DNA of 10,527 nucleotides from JADHMP01 sp964617385 (GCA_964617385.1 CAZTYX010000056.1:1-10527); one strand, 5' to 3'; shown: positions 1-6,932, numbered from the stretch's first letter. Program-made: numbers and translations. The notes: generated by a model not told the origin, from the letters alone.

Positions 1-755
1 AACAGTTGCCCTTAGAAGAAAAGAGAGCTGTTGCCTATGACGAAGCTCTTGCCGCTGGTGCCATGGCTTTGTTTGGTGAAAAGTATGGCGATAAAGTACG
101 CACGATTCAATTTGGTCAATCGGTAGAGCTTTGTGGAGGTACTCATGCTGCAAATACAGCAGATCTTTGGCATTTTAAAATTGTGTCAGAATCTGCGGTT
201 GCTGCGGGAGTGCGAAGAATTGAAGCCATCACTGGTGATGCCGTCAAAAAACATTTTGAAGAACAAGCCCAACTTTTAAATCAAGTGCAAGCCTTGCTCA
301 ATCAGCCCCAAAATACGCTTAAAGCCATTGAACAACTGCATGCTGAAAATTCGGCACTTAAAAAGGAAGTTACGGCCTTAAACAAGCTTAAACAACAGGC
401 GATTTATGAGGCAATAAAATCCAACATTGATGGTCAAAAAGACATCTCTATAGTGACTCAAAAAGTTGATTTAGATGCCGCTGGCATGAAAAGTCTTTGT
501 TTTGAATTGGCCAAAGTGCACGATTCTTTAGTGGTTGTTTTAGGAGCCGAGAATCAAGGTAAAGCTTTGTTGAGTTGCTATATTTCCCCACGTCTTGTAG
601 AGGTCAAACAATGGGATGCTGCCAAACTAATACGTTCTATAGGACAACACATTCAAGGCGGTGGTGGTGGACAAAACTTTTTTGCTACGGCCGGAGGGAA
701 AAATCCCAAGGGAATTGAAAAAGCACTGGCAGCTGCAGAAGGAGAATTGATTTAA
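1..755 (+). CDS. alaS: Alanyl-tRNA synthetase, C-terminal part (5' end outside window)
   Basis: Cytoplasmic enzyme that charges tRNA-Ala and clears mischarged Ser/Gly. Only the last 250 or so codons are present; the frame is open to the left edge (first full codon at base 3), so the TTG at base 6 is not a start. The segment opens in the editing domain, with the zinc-ligand motif ELCGGTH (Cys codon 132-134, His 144-146) followed by FKIVSE and GVRRIEAITG, both typical of AlaRS. A Leu/Gln/Lys-rich coiled coil follows (about bases 240-410), then the C-terminal DHHA1 domain with its Gly run and the ATAGG motif (about 655-705). The upstream HxxxH half of the editing site and the catalytic core lie outside the window. 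Its TAA overlaps the stop codon of the convergent lipoprotein gene. Identification is secure. Confidence 0.97.
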   Translation, partial: QLPLEEKRAVAYDEALAAGAMALFGEKYGDKVRTIQFGQSVELCGGTHAANTADLWHFKIVSESAVAAGVRRIEAITGDAVKKHFEEQAQLLNQVQALLNQPQNTLKAIEQLHAENSALKKEVTALNKLKQQAIYEAIKSNIDGQKDISIVTQKVDLDAAGMKSLCFELAKVHDSLVVVLGAENQGKALLSCYISPRLVEVKQWDAAKLIRSIGQHIQGGGGGQNFFATAGGKNPKGIEKALAAAEGELI

Positions 756-1273
756 TTAACCAAGCCCTCTGGAGGAAATTGAGCCACAATTTCATTCACA
801 AAATGCTCAATGCGCTCGTCGCGTTTGGTGGCATATTCTGAAATGTATCCGCGACCCTTGCCTTGCCAAACCAATTGTTTGGTTTTGGCGTCAATTAAAT
901 TGATATAAAGTGTGCCTTCAGTTTGTCGACTTACATTGTTGTAATTTGGTCCCCAAAACCAAGGATTCCAACCCCAACCCCAGTAATTGAAATTATTGAC
1001 ATACACCTTTTCTTTAGCTTTTGTGTCAAAACTCACCAACAAATCGGGTCTTTCAGATTTAAGCAGTCCCTTGGCTTGGAGTGTATGGTCTATAGCTTTA
1101 AGAATACGACGTTTGTCTAAATCAGAAAGTTCAACTTCGTCTATTTGCGGTTTGTAGTAGGCAAAAGATTTATATTGTGAAAAATCAACGCTGCTGTCGT
1201 GGTCTGTGTATACAAAAACAGAACTGCAAGAAAATAACAATGACAACCCTAACAAAGTAACAATCTTTTTCAT
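752..1273 (-). CDS. DUF4136-type lipoprotein
   Basis: Predicted 173-residue lipoprotein. I chose the ATG at 1273-1271 because it starts a classic type II signal peptide (MKK, hydrophobic core, lipobox LFSC with Cys16); the longer frame to 1324 would only add 17 polar residues. After the signal come SSVFVYTDHDSSVDFSQYKS and FAYYKP, which fit the start of the DUF4136 family ('D.sqYkTfa'), then LLVSFDTKAKEKVY, an aromatic/Gly-rich stretch (YWGWGWNPWFWG) and GTLYINLIDAKTKQLVWQG, also a family hallmark. DUF4136 proteins are envelope lipoproteins of unknown function. The gene sits 60 bp downstream of the small Cys-rich gene on the same strand and may be cotranscribed with it. Its TAA overlaps that of alaS. 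Family call is from remembered motifs; function unknown. Confidence 0.85.
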   Translation of the reverse strand: MKKIVTLLGLSLLFSCSSVFVYTDHDSSVDFSQYKSFAYYKPQIDEVELSDLDKRRILKAIDHTLQAKGLLKSERPDLLVSFDTKAKEKVYVNNFNYWGWGWNPWFWGPNYNNVSRQTEGTLYINLIDAKTKQLVWQGKGRGYISEYATKRDERIEHFVNEIVAQFPPEGLVN

Positions 1274-1333
1274 TTTAGTTTTATTTAATAGTGATGCGTG
1301 TTGTGATACAAAAATTATGCCCAATTGAATGTT

Positions 1334-1489
1334 TTAACCTTTTTTTGGGTCATAGCCGTAGGGGCAATGTCGGCAATTGCTTTTGCAACAATAACCTCTT
1401 TTCAGATGGTATTGTTCAGTAAAAACCCGATATCCTGTCTCAGACCAATAAAAATCTCCTTCTTCTAAAGGGGGAACTGACAATGACAT
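1334..1489 (-). CDS. Small Cys-rich protein, DUF5522-like (51 aa)
   Basis: Short gene read directly from the minus strand: ATG at 1489-1487, 51 codons, TAA at 1336-1334. The product is acidic at the N-terminus (PPLEEGDFYWSETGYRVFT) and ends in GYCCKSNCRHCPYGYDP, giving a CC-x3-C-x2-C cluster (Cys34, 35, 39, 42) next to His41. This combination matches the DUF5522 family as I remember it, a group of very small proteins also represented in eukaryotes. The four cysteines and the histidine suggest metal binding, but that is inference; no function is established to my knowledge. Its start codon is 19 bp from the divergent start of the PLP-enzyme gene, and the DUF4136 lipoprotein gene follows 60 bp downstream on the same strand. 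Confidence 0.85.
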   Translation of the reverse strand: MSLSVPPLEEGDFYWSETGYRVFTEQYHLKRGYCCKSNCRHCPYGYDPKKG

Positions 1490-1508
1490 TTTGATGTATT
1501 TTTAAGCC

Positions 1509-2423
1509 ATGAACTTCTTTACTGCAGTTAAAAATACAACGAATCAGTGGATTGATCCTTTCCCAGACTTTAAAATCGCCATAAAGCGAGAAGATCAAAT
1601 TCACCCTATTGTTTCAGGAAATAAGTTCAGAAAATTAAAATATAATTTTACCACACTCACTCCTCAAAAACAACAATCACTATTGAGTTTTGGCGGTGCA
1701 TTTTCAAACCATTTAGCTGCTTTGGCCACTGCTGGAAAAATGATAGGGATACCCACCATCGGTATTGTGCGGGGTCAAGAATGGGAGCGTAAGTGGGCCG
1801 AAAGTGCAACCTTGATGCATTGTGTAAAAGAGGGTATGCAGTTGTGTGCTGTTTCAAGAGAGGCTTATCAATTAAAAGAAAAGAGTTCAAGGGTGAACGC
1901 CTTTAAGCAACAATTTCCTCAATTAATTTGTCTTCCCGAAGGAGGCACAAATTCTTTAGCCATAAAAGGCTGCCGAGAAATTTTACAACCAAAAGATGAT
2001 CAATTTGATGTGGTGTGTACTGCCGTAGGAACCGGAGGCACCCTTGCAGGTCTTGTTGAAAGTAGTGCTGAGAATCAGTATATTTTAGGGTTTACGGCCC
2101 TAAACGACAAAAGTTTGCCAGATCGGATTTCGAATTTCACATCCAAAAAAAATTGGGAATTAATCAATACGTATCACTTTGGAGGATATGCCAAGGTGTC
2201 CTCAACATTAATTCAATTTATCAATACTTTTTATCAACAATATGGAATTCCCTTGGATCCAATTTATACAGGCAAAATGCTTTTTGGTATTTTTGACCTA
2301 ATAGAACAGAAAAAATGGAAATGGGGCCAAAAAATATTAATAATTCACAGTGGAGGCCTTCAAGGAATTGCAGGGATCAATGCACGTTTAAAAAGGAAAG
2401 GAGCGGCAGAAATACAATTTTAG
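1509..2423 (+). CDS. PLP-dependent enzyme, D-cysteine desulfhydrase / ACC deaminase family
   Basis: A 304-residue fold-type II PLP enzyme. The motif IVSGNKFRKLKYN holds the expected Schiff-base lysine, Lys39, and LSFGGAFSNHLAALA is the family's substrate-carboxylate loop. VGTGGTLAGL (around residue 178) fits the PLP-phosphate loop. True ACC deaminases carry YEGK and HLGG near the C-terminus; here these read YTGK (Thr254) and HSGG (Ser281). The 27-residue spacing matches the Glu295/Leu322 pair of Pseudomonas ACC deaminase, and Ser/Thr at these sites is the pattern of D-cysteine desulfhydrases. I therefore favour a D-cysteine desulfhydrase-like activity (D-Cys to pyruvate, H2S and ammonia), although the real substrate is unproven. 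First gene of a tight plus-strand trio; its 3' end overlaps the next gene by up to 109 nt. Confidence 0.88.
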   Translation: MNFFTAVKNTTNQWIDPFPDFKIAIKREDQIHPIVSGNKFRKLKYNFTTLTPQKQQSLLSFGGAFSNHLAALATAGKMIGIPTIGIVRGQEWERKWAESATLMHCVKEGMQLCAVSREAYQLKEKSSRVNAFKQQFPQLICLPEGGTNSLAIKGCREILQPKDDQFDVVCTAVGTGGTLAGLVESSAENQYILGFTALNDKSLPDRISNFTSKKNWELINTYHFGGYAKVSSTLIQFINTFYQQYGIPLDPIYTGKMLFGIFDLIEQKKWKWGQKILIIHSGGLQGIAGINARLKRKGAAEIQF

Positions 2424-3190
2424 GGCTATTAGCATTGTTAATTGTGGTGGCTTCTTGTGGTACAAAAAAAATTGTGATACGAGAAACACCTCCAAAGAAT
2501 AACCCTCAAGTTGCTGAAAAACGACCTCAACAAACCCCGCAAGAAGCACCCCAACAAGCCGCCCCCAAAACCAATTTTGAGAAAATTGAGCTTTATATCG
2601 CAACCTATAGTGCTGTTGCCGTTGACGAAATGAAACAATTTGGCATACCCGCAAGCATCACCCTGGCTCAAGGCATATTAGAGTCTTCAATGGGCGGTGG
2701 GCGATTGGCTATTGAGGCCAACAATCACTTTGGAATTAAATGTCACAAAGAATGGGAGGGCCAAAGAATTTACCATGATGATGATAAAAAAGGGGAATGT
2801 TTTAGGGTATATCAATCCCCGAAAGAATCGTTTAGAGACCATTCTTTGTTTTTGAATACTCGATCTCGATACGCTTTTCTATTTGCTTTAAAATCCCATG
2901 ATTTTGAAGCTTGGGCCAAGGGACTCAAAAAAGCGGGGTATGCCACCGATCCTAAATATCCTCAAAAATTGATCAGCCTCATAGAGCGTTTTGATTTACA
3001 TCGTTTTGATGGAAATACGATAAAATCTAAAAAGAAAGTAAAAGATACCACACACATTGTACAAAAGGGTGACACGCTTTATTCACTGGCCAAAAAATAC
3101 AAGACCACCGTAAGCCAAATAATTCAAGAAAACAATATTGACGATAAAACTATTTATTTAGGCCAAGAACTCACAATACCGAATCCTTAA
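2315..3190 (+). CDS. Glucosaminidase (GH73-like) lipoprotein with C-terminal LysM domain; start uncertain
   Basis: Peptidoglycan hydrolase likely to cleave N-acetylglucosaminyl linkages at the cell envelope. Residues are numbered from the ATG at 2315. A hydrophobic segment (about 35-46) ends in the lipobox VASC (Cys48), followed by a Pro/Gln-rich linker (about 58-86). The catalytic domain (about 88-230) contains ITLAQGILESSMGGGRLA, whose Glu123 matches the general-acid Glu of FlgJ-type enzymes, then NNHFGIKC and the YxSPKESFRDHSLFL segment typical of GH73. One LysM peptidoglycan-binding repeat (about 246-289, THIVQKGDTLYSLA) ends the protein. The only ATGs ahead of the signal sequence, 2315 and 2321, lie deep inside the preceding gene and give an unusually long 47-residue leader; a nearer non-ATG start after the purine-rich 2391-2403 stretch cannot be excluded. 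hemL begins 1 nt after its stop. Confidence 0.88.
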   Translation: MEMGPKNINNSQWRPSRNCRDQCTFKKERSGRNTILGLLALLIVVASCGTKKIVIRETPPKNNPQVAEKRPQQTPQEAPQQAAPKTNFEKIELYIATYSAVAVDEMKQFGIPASITLAQGILESSMGGGRLAIEANNHFGIKCHKEWEGQRIYHDDDKKGECFRVYQSPKESFRDHSLFLNTRSRYAFLFALKSHDFEAWAKGLKKAGYATDPKYPQKLISLIERFDLHRFDGNTIKSKKKVKDTTHIVQKGDTLYSLAKKYKTTVSQIIQENNIDDKTIYLGQELTIPNP

Positions 3191-3191
3191 A

Positions 3192-4481
3192 ATGATAGCA
3201 TACAAAAGAAGTAGCGCCCTATTTCAAGCGGCAAAAAAAGTAATTCCAGGCGGGGTTAATTCTCCTGTGCGGGCCTTTCAGGCGGTGGGTGGCACCCCCT
3301 TGTTTATAGAAAAAGCCAAAGGGGCTTATCTATATGATGAAGATGGCAATAAGTATATTGATTATATATCCAGTTGGGGCCCTTTGTTGTTGGGGCATGC
3401 TTTTCAACCCGTGCTTGAGGCCATCACCCAACAGGCTCAAAAAGGCACTTCTTTTGGAACACCCACAGCATTGGAAACAGATATGGCGGAATTGGTTATA
3501 AAAATGGTTCCTAATATTGACAAGGTGCGTTTTGTGAATTCGGGCACAGAAGCCTGTATGAGTGCAATTCGATTAGCACGTGGTGCTACCGGCAGAGAAA
3601 AGATAATCAAATTTGCAGGCTGCTATCACGGCCATGCCGACGCTTTTCTAATACAAGCTGGAAGTGGTGCCGTAACTTTTGGAAGTCCTAGCAGTCCTGG
3701 TGTAACTAAAGGAACCGCAAAAGATACACTCCTTGCAGACTATAACAATTTAGCACAAGTAGAGGCTTTGTTTGAAGCCAATAAAGATGCTATTGCTGCC
3801 ATCATTTTAGAACCTGTGGCCGGCAATATGGGTTGTGTTTTGCCAGCGCCAGGATTTTTAGAAGGGCTTCGAAACTTATGTGATCAATATGGAGCTTTAC
3901 TCATTTTTGATGAGGTCATGACTGGATTTCGACTCGCTCTAGGAGGTGCTCAAGAACGATTGGGTGTGCGTGCCGACATTATTACGTTCGGAAAGGTGAT
4001 TGGTGGTGGATTGCCTGTTGGGGCTTTCGCTTCCACCAACGAAATTATGGGTCACTTAGCCCCTGAAGGGCCTGTTTATCAAGCCGGCACGTTGAGTGGA
4101 AATCCATTGGCAATGGCTGCAGGTTATGCGATGTTAAAAACACTTAATGACCAACCCGAAATAATAACTCAAATAGACAGCAAAACCAAAGCTTTACGCG
4201 ATGGTTTTGCTGGGGTGATTGAAGACTGTCAAATTTCTTCTCAACTCAACCATTTGGGATCAATGTTGTCTGTACATTTTACCGACACTCCAGTAGTTGA
4301 TTTTAAAAGTGCTGCCACTGCCAATAACGATTTTTTTAAACGCTATTTTCATGGTATGCTGGCCGAAGGCGTTTATTTGCCGCCTAGTGCTTTTGAAAGT
4401 TATTTCCTAAACAACGCCCTGTCTTCTGAGGATATAGAAAAAACCATTGCAGCTTTTCGCAAAGTGATTTCAACTTTTTAA
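3192..4481 (+). CDS. hemL: Glutamate-1-semialdehyde 2,1-aminomutase
   Basis: PLP enzyme of the C5 tetrapyrrole (heme) pathway that converts glutamate-1-semialdehyde to 5-aminolevulinate in the cytoplasm. The 429-residue length is normal. Visible signatures, in order: IPGGVNSPVRAF near the N-terminus, the substrate-binding FVNSGTEACMSAIRLARG, GCYHGHAD, the cofactor Asp in LLIFDEVMTGFR, and the Schiff-base lysine Lys268 in FGKVIGGGLPVGAF (E. coli HemL uses Lys265), followed by GTLSGNPLAMAAG. All catalytic motifs are intact. The ATG is 1 nt after the stop of the glucosaminidase gene, so translation is probably coupled within the operon. No other heme gene is in the window. Confidence 0.98.
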   Translation: MIAYKRSSALFQAAKKVIPGGVNSPVRAFQAVGGTPLFIEKAKGAYLYDEDGNKYIDYISSWGPLLLGHAFQPVLEAITQQAQKGTSFGTPTALETDMAELVIKMVPNIDKVRFVNSGTEACMSAIRLARGATGREKIIKFAGCYHGHADAFLIQAGSGAVTFGSPSSPGVTKGTAKDTLLADYNNLAQVEALFEANKDAIAAIILEPVAGNMGCVLPAPGFLEGLRNLCDQYGALLIFDEVMTGFRLALGGAQERLGVRADIITFGKVIGGGLPVGAFASTNEIMGHLAPEGPVYQAGTLSGNPLAMAAGYAMLKTLNDQPEIITQIDSKTKALRDGFAGVIEDCQISSQLNHLGSMLSVHFTDTPVVDFKSAATANNDFFKRYFHGMLAEGVYLPPSAFESYFLNNALSSEDIEKTIAAFRKVISTF

Positions 4482-4488
4482 TCTCTTA

Positions 4489-4528
4489 TGAGATCGTTTT
4501 TAAAATCGACGATCTGGTCTCATTTTTT
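4489..4528 (+). terminator. Possible hemL terminator (imperfect hairpin plus T6)
   Basis: Eight bases after hemL, TGAGATCG (4489-4496) can pair with CGATC...TCTCA (4510-4522), leaving a 5-nt bulge and a 13-nt loop, followed by six T at 4523-4528. The hairpin lies across the stop codon of the convergent Spy-like gene (4500-4502). The stem is imperfect, so this is a tentative call. Confidence 0.35.
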
Positions 4529-4985
4529 GACCATGTTGTCCTTTTTGGGGGCCACGTGGCCCTCTTTGTGATGTCTGTGGTCTTCCTTTGCGATGCATGT
4601 CAAATCCTTTTTTGCCTTTGGATCCTCGTGGGCGGAAAGCAGTTTTTTTCCATTGGGCATATTGTTCTTCATTCAAGACATTTCGCAATTTATCTTGTAT
4701 TTGCTGCTGTGTCTCCAAATGAGCCAAACGCATGTCATACCGTTCTTTTTGAGACATGGAATTGGGATGTTCGGGTTTAACCGGTTGGTTTTCCATGGCT
4801 TGTTGTAGAATGTTTGCCACTTGTCCTTCTTGTTTGTCGTTGAGATCCAAATGCAGGCGCATTTCCTTGGCTTTTAGGGTGGCTTTTTGTTGTGGGTTTA
4901 ATTTTTCCATTCCCTTTGGGCCGTTGTGTTGCGCCAACAGAGCCATTGGAAAAAGAATGAAAAAGTACAATTTAAAATTTCTCAT
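4500..4985 (-). CDS. Small secreted Spy/CpxP-like protein with basic C-terminal tail
   Basis: A 161-residue protein. I chose the ATG at 4985-4983 because it begins a good Sec signal peptide (MRNFK, hydrophobic core, MALLAQ, cleavage probably after Ala18); the frame extends 15 codons further but with non-signal sequence. The mature part is a helical, charged domain holding two LNxxQ segments (LNDKQ at 48-52 and LNEEQ at 104-108), reminiscent of the paired LTxxQ motifs of the periplasmic Spy/CpxP chaperone family. From about residue 113 it becomes a low-complexity tail rich in Arg, Lys, Gly and Gln. Function is inferred only by this resemblance: a periplasmic stress or metal-related chaperone. 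It lies 59 bp downstream of lysS on the same strand; no TAnnTTTG box is visible in the gap, so cotranscription is possible. Confidence 0.65.
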   Translation of the reverse strand: MRNFKLYFFILFPMALLAQHNGPKGMEKLNPQQKATLKAKEMRLHLDLNDKQEGQVANILQQAMENQPVKPEHPNSMSQKERYDMRLAHLETQQQIQDKLRNVLNEEQYAQWKKTAFRPRGSKGKKGFDMHRKGRPQTSQRGPRGPQKGQHGQKMRPDRRF

Positions 4986-5044
4986 AAAGTTGTTTTTTAA
5001 TGGGTTCGTTTCTAAGACAACAGAATCCAAGAGAAGTTTAAGCC

Positions 5045-6745
5045 TTAAGAATTTTTTAACAGGGAAACCTCAAGTTGATCACCTGTTTTTGAAACCGCAG
5101 CCAATTTTTTTTGGGTCAATCCTTTGATGCCTTTGTCCCATTTTTTATTGCTTAATGCGGCTTGTTCTTTTAATCGAGACAGTGCAATGGGGTCTTCTTT
5201 TTTAAGTAAATTCAAAATTAATTGCTCTTCCTCTGTGAGTGCAACTTCTTTTTGTTCGGGTTTCATTTGAGGAAAAAACAAAACCTCTTGAATTGAGCTG
5301 TTGTTGGTTAGTAACATCACCAACCGATCGATGCCAATGCCAATACCCGATGTGGGTGGCATGCCATATTCTAGGGCTCGCAAAAAATCTTGATCGATAA
5401 ACATGGCTTCATCATCTCCCTTTTGGCTAAGGGCAAGTTGGGCTTCGAAACGTTCTCGTTGGTCCAGGGGGTCATTTAATTCTGAATAGGCATTGGCCAA
5501 CTCTTTTCCATTAACCATCAATTCAAATCGCTCTGTTAGTTTTGGATTGGAACGGTGTTCTTTGGTTAAGGGACTCATAGATTTAGGATAATCGGTAATA
5601 AAAGTGGGTTGTACGTAGTGATGCTCACATTTTTCTCCAAAAATTTCATCAATAAGTTTGCCTTCTCCCATGGTGTCATCCACTTCAATACCTAATTTCT
5701 TTGCAGTTTCTCTTAATTCAACTTCGTTCATAATGGCCACATCATAGCCCGTATGGGTTTTAATGGCCTCTAAAATGGGCACGCGCGGATATGGAGCTTT
5801 AAAGCTAATCGTATTATCACCCACTGGAACATCTGTACTATGATGCACACTTTGAGCTAGTTGTTCTAAAAGCTGTTCGGTGGTTTCCATCATCCAGAAA
5901 TAGTCTTTGTAGGCCACATAGAGTTCCATCACAGTAAATTCTGGATTATGGGTGCGGTCCATACCTTCATTGCGAAAATCTTTGGCAAACTCAAACACCC
6001 CTTCAAAACCTCCAACAATAAGGCGTTTTAAATACAGCTCATTGGCAATGCGCAAATAGAGCGGCATGTTTAAAGCGTTGTGGTGCGTCACAAAAGGCCG
6101 GGCTGCAGCACCGCCAGGAATGGGTTGTAAAATGGGTGTCTCAACTTCCAAATAGCCTTTGTCTGTCAAAAAGCGACGAATTTCATTGGTGATTTGAGTG
6201 CGTTTAAGAAAGGTGTTTTTGACCTTTGGGTTCACAATTAAATCCACATAACGTTGTCTGTAGCGTTGCTCAGGATCATTAAACTCATCATAGGTTTTTC
6301 CTTCCGCATCAGTTTTGGGCAAGGGCAATGGCCGAAGTGATTTATTTAAAACCGTAATATTTTTTACACTAATCGACATTTGTCCCACTTGGGTGGTAAA
6401 TAAGTTCCCTTCCACGCCAATAATATCCCCAATATCTAGCAGTTTTTTATATACCTCATTGTAGAGGGTTTTGTCTTCATTAGGGCACATTTCATCTCTA
6501 TTCAAATAAAGTTGAATTTTGCCCGTGGTGTCTAACAGTTCAGCAAAGCTTGCTTTTCCTTGTATTCTTCTCGACATAATTCTGCCAGCCACAACCACCT
6601 TTTTTCCTTCTTCATAAGCGTTGGGTAAATCGGTAGCAAAAAAATTGACCGGAAATTGTGCCGCAGGGTAGGGATTGATTCCAAGGGTATGGAGTGCTTC
6701 TAATTTTGATCTTCTAACAAGCTCCTGTTCAGACAAACTGCTCAT
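5045..6745 (-). CDS. lysS: Lysyl-tRNA synthetase, class II, with C-terminal extension
   Basis: Cytoplasmic enzyme that charges tRNA-Lys. The 566 residues are longer than the roughly 505 of E. coli LysRS. The N-terminal OB-fold anticodon-binding domain (about 50-150) includes VVAGRIMSRRIQGKASFAEL and DTTGKIQLYL. The catalytic domain follows: YVDLIVNP, motif 1 around GYLEVETPILQPIPGGA, motif 2 RNEGMDRTHNPEF (Arg258), and motif 3 GIGIGIDRLVMLL (Arg474). The standard enzyme would end near FFPQMKPEQ; about 68 further residues follow (499-566), predicted helical then strand-like and resembling a winged helix. The start MSSLSEQELVRRSKLEAL fits the family. A TAnnTTTG box lies about 16 bp upstream, inside a palindrome. 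The Spy-like gene follows downstream. Confidence 0.97.
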   Translation of the reverse strand: MSSLSEQELVRRSKLEALHTLGINPYPAAQFPVNFFATDLPNAYEEGKKVVVAGRIMSRRIQGKASFAELLDTTGKIQLYLNRDEMCPNEDKTLYNEVYKKLLDIGDIIGVEGNLFTTQVGQMSISVKNITVLNKSLRPLPLPKTDAEGKTYDEFNDPEQRYRQRYVDLIVNPKVKNTFLKRTQITNEIRRFLTDKGYLEVETPILQPIPGGAAARPFVTHHNALNMPLYLRIANELYLKRLIVGGFEGVFEFAKDFRNEGMDRTHNPEFTVMELYVAYKDYFWMMETTEQLLEQLAQSVHHSTDVPVGDNTISFKAPYPRVPILEAIKTHTGYDVAIMNEVELRETAKKLGIEVDDTMGEGKLIDEIFGEKCEHHYVQPTFITDYPKSMSPLTKEHRSNPKLTERFELMVNGKELANAYSELNDPLDQRERFEAQLALSQKGDDEAMFIDQDFLRALEYGMPPTSGIGIGIDRLVMLLTNNSSIQEVLFFPQMKPEQKEVALTEEEQLILNLLKKEDPIALSRLKEQAALSNKKWDKGIKGLTQKKLAAVSKTGDQLEVSLLKNS

Positions 6746-6760
6746 GTATTAAAATTTTGA

Positions 6761-6768
6761 CAAAGATA
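6761..6768 (-). promoter_or_regulatory. Probable lysS promoter -7 box
   Basis: Read on the minus strand this is TATCTTTG, an exact match to the Bacteroidota -7 consensus TAnnTTTG, 15 bp before the lysS ATG. That gives a very short untranslated leader. I do not see a clear TTG -33 element at the right distance (TTCG near 6795-6792 is the closest). Half of the box lies in the 17-bp palindrome. Confidence 0.5.
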
Positions 6769-6782
6769 CACAGTCTGTGTAT
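6766..6782. promoter_or_regulatory. Perfect 17-bp palindrome overlapping the lysS promoter box (candidate operator)
   Basis: ATACACAG (6766-6773), one central T (6774), then CTGTGTAT (6775-6782): 8-bp arms with no mismatch. It overlaps the first bases of the putative -7 box of lysS. Size, symmetry and position fit a dimeric repressor site; the protein that would bind it is unknown. Confidence 0.4.
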
Positions 6783-6850
6783 TCTACAGTGCGAATCTAA
6801 AATTCATTTTGAATGTTTGGGCCGTCGGTTTTAGAGAAGTATTTATATTG

Positions 6851-6858
6851 TAACTTTG
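6851..6858 (+). promoter_or_regulatory. Probable lipB promoter -7 box
   Basis: TAACTTTG matches TAnnTTTG exactly and lies 74 bp before the lipB ATG, so the transcript would have a leader of about 70 nt. The -33 region shows only a weak TTTTAG (about 6828-6834). Motif match only. Confidence 0.45.
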
Positions 6859-6932
6859 TTTTCCTTTAAGGTGGGGTGTCTGTGGCCATGCCATAATAAT
6901 CCTTTTTTAACAACCCCAACCAAGTTTAGGAA

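Noticed and set aside
923..1120. Plus-strand 65-codon open frame inside the DUF4136 gene
   Set aside because: Antisense shadow of a lipoprotein gene with clear family motifs.
1509..2423. Naming the PLP enzyme ACC deaminase
   Set aside because: The two specificity positions are Thr254 and Ser281, not Glu and Leu, so a desulfhydrase-type name fits better.
4986..5044. Separate promoter for the Spy-like gene
   Set aside because: The 59-bp gap after lysS has no TAnnTTTG box on the minus strand and no clear terminator, so no independent promoter can be supported.
4756..5127. Plus-strand 123-codon open frame across the Spy-like gene start and lysS end
   Set aside because: It is antisense to two well-supported genes, is Cys/Phe-rich as expected for a shadow, and has no recognisable domain.
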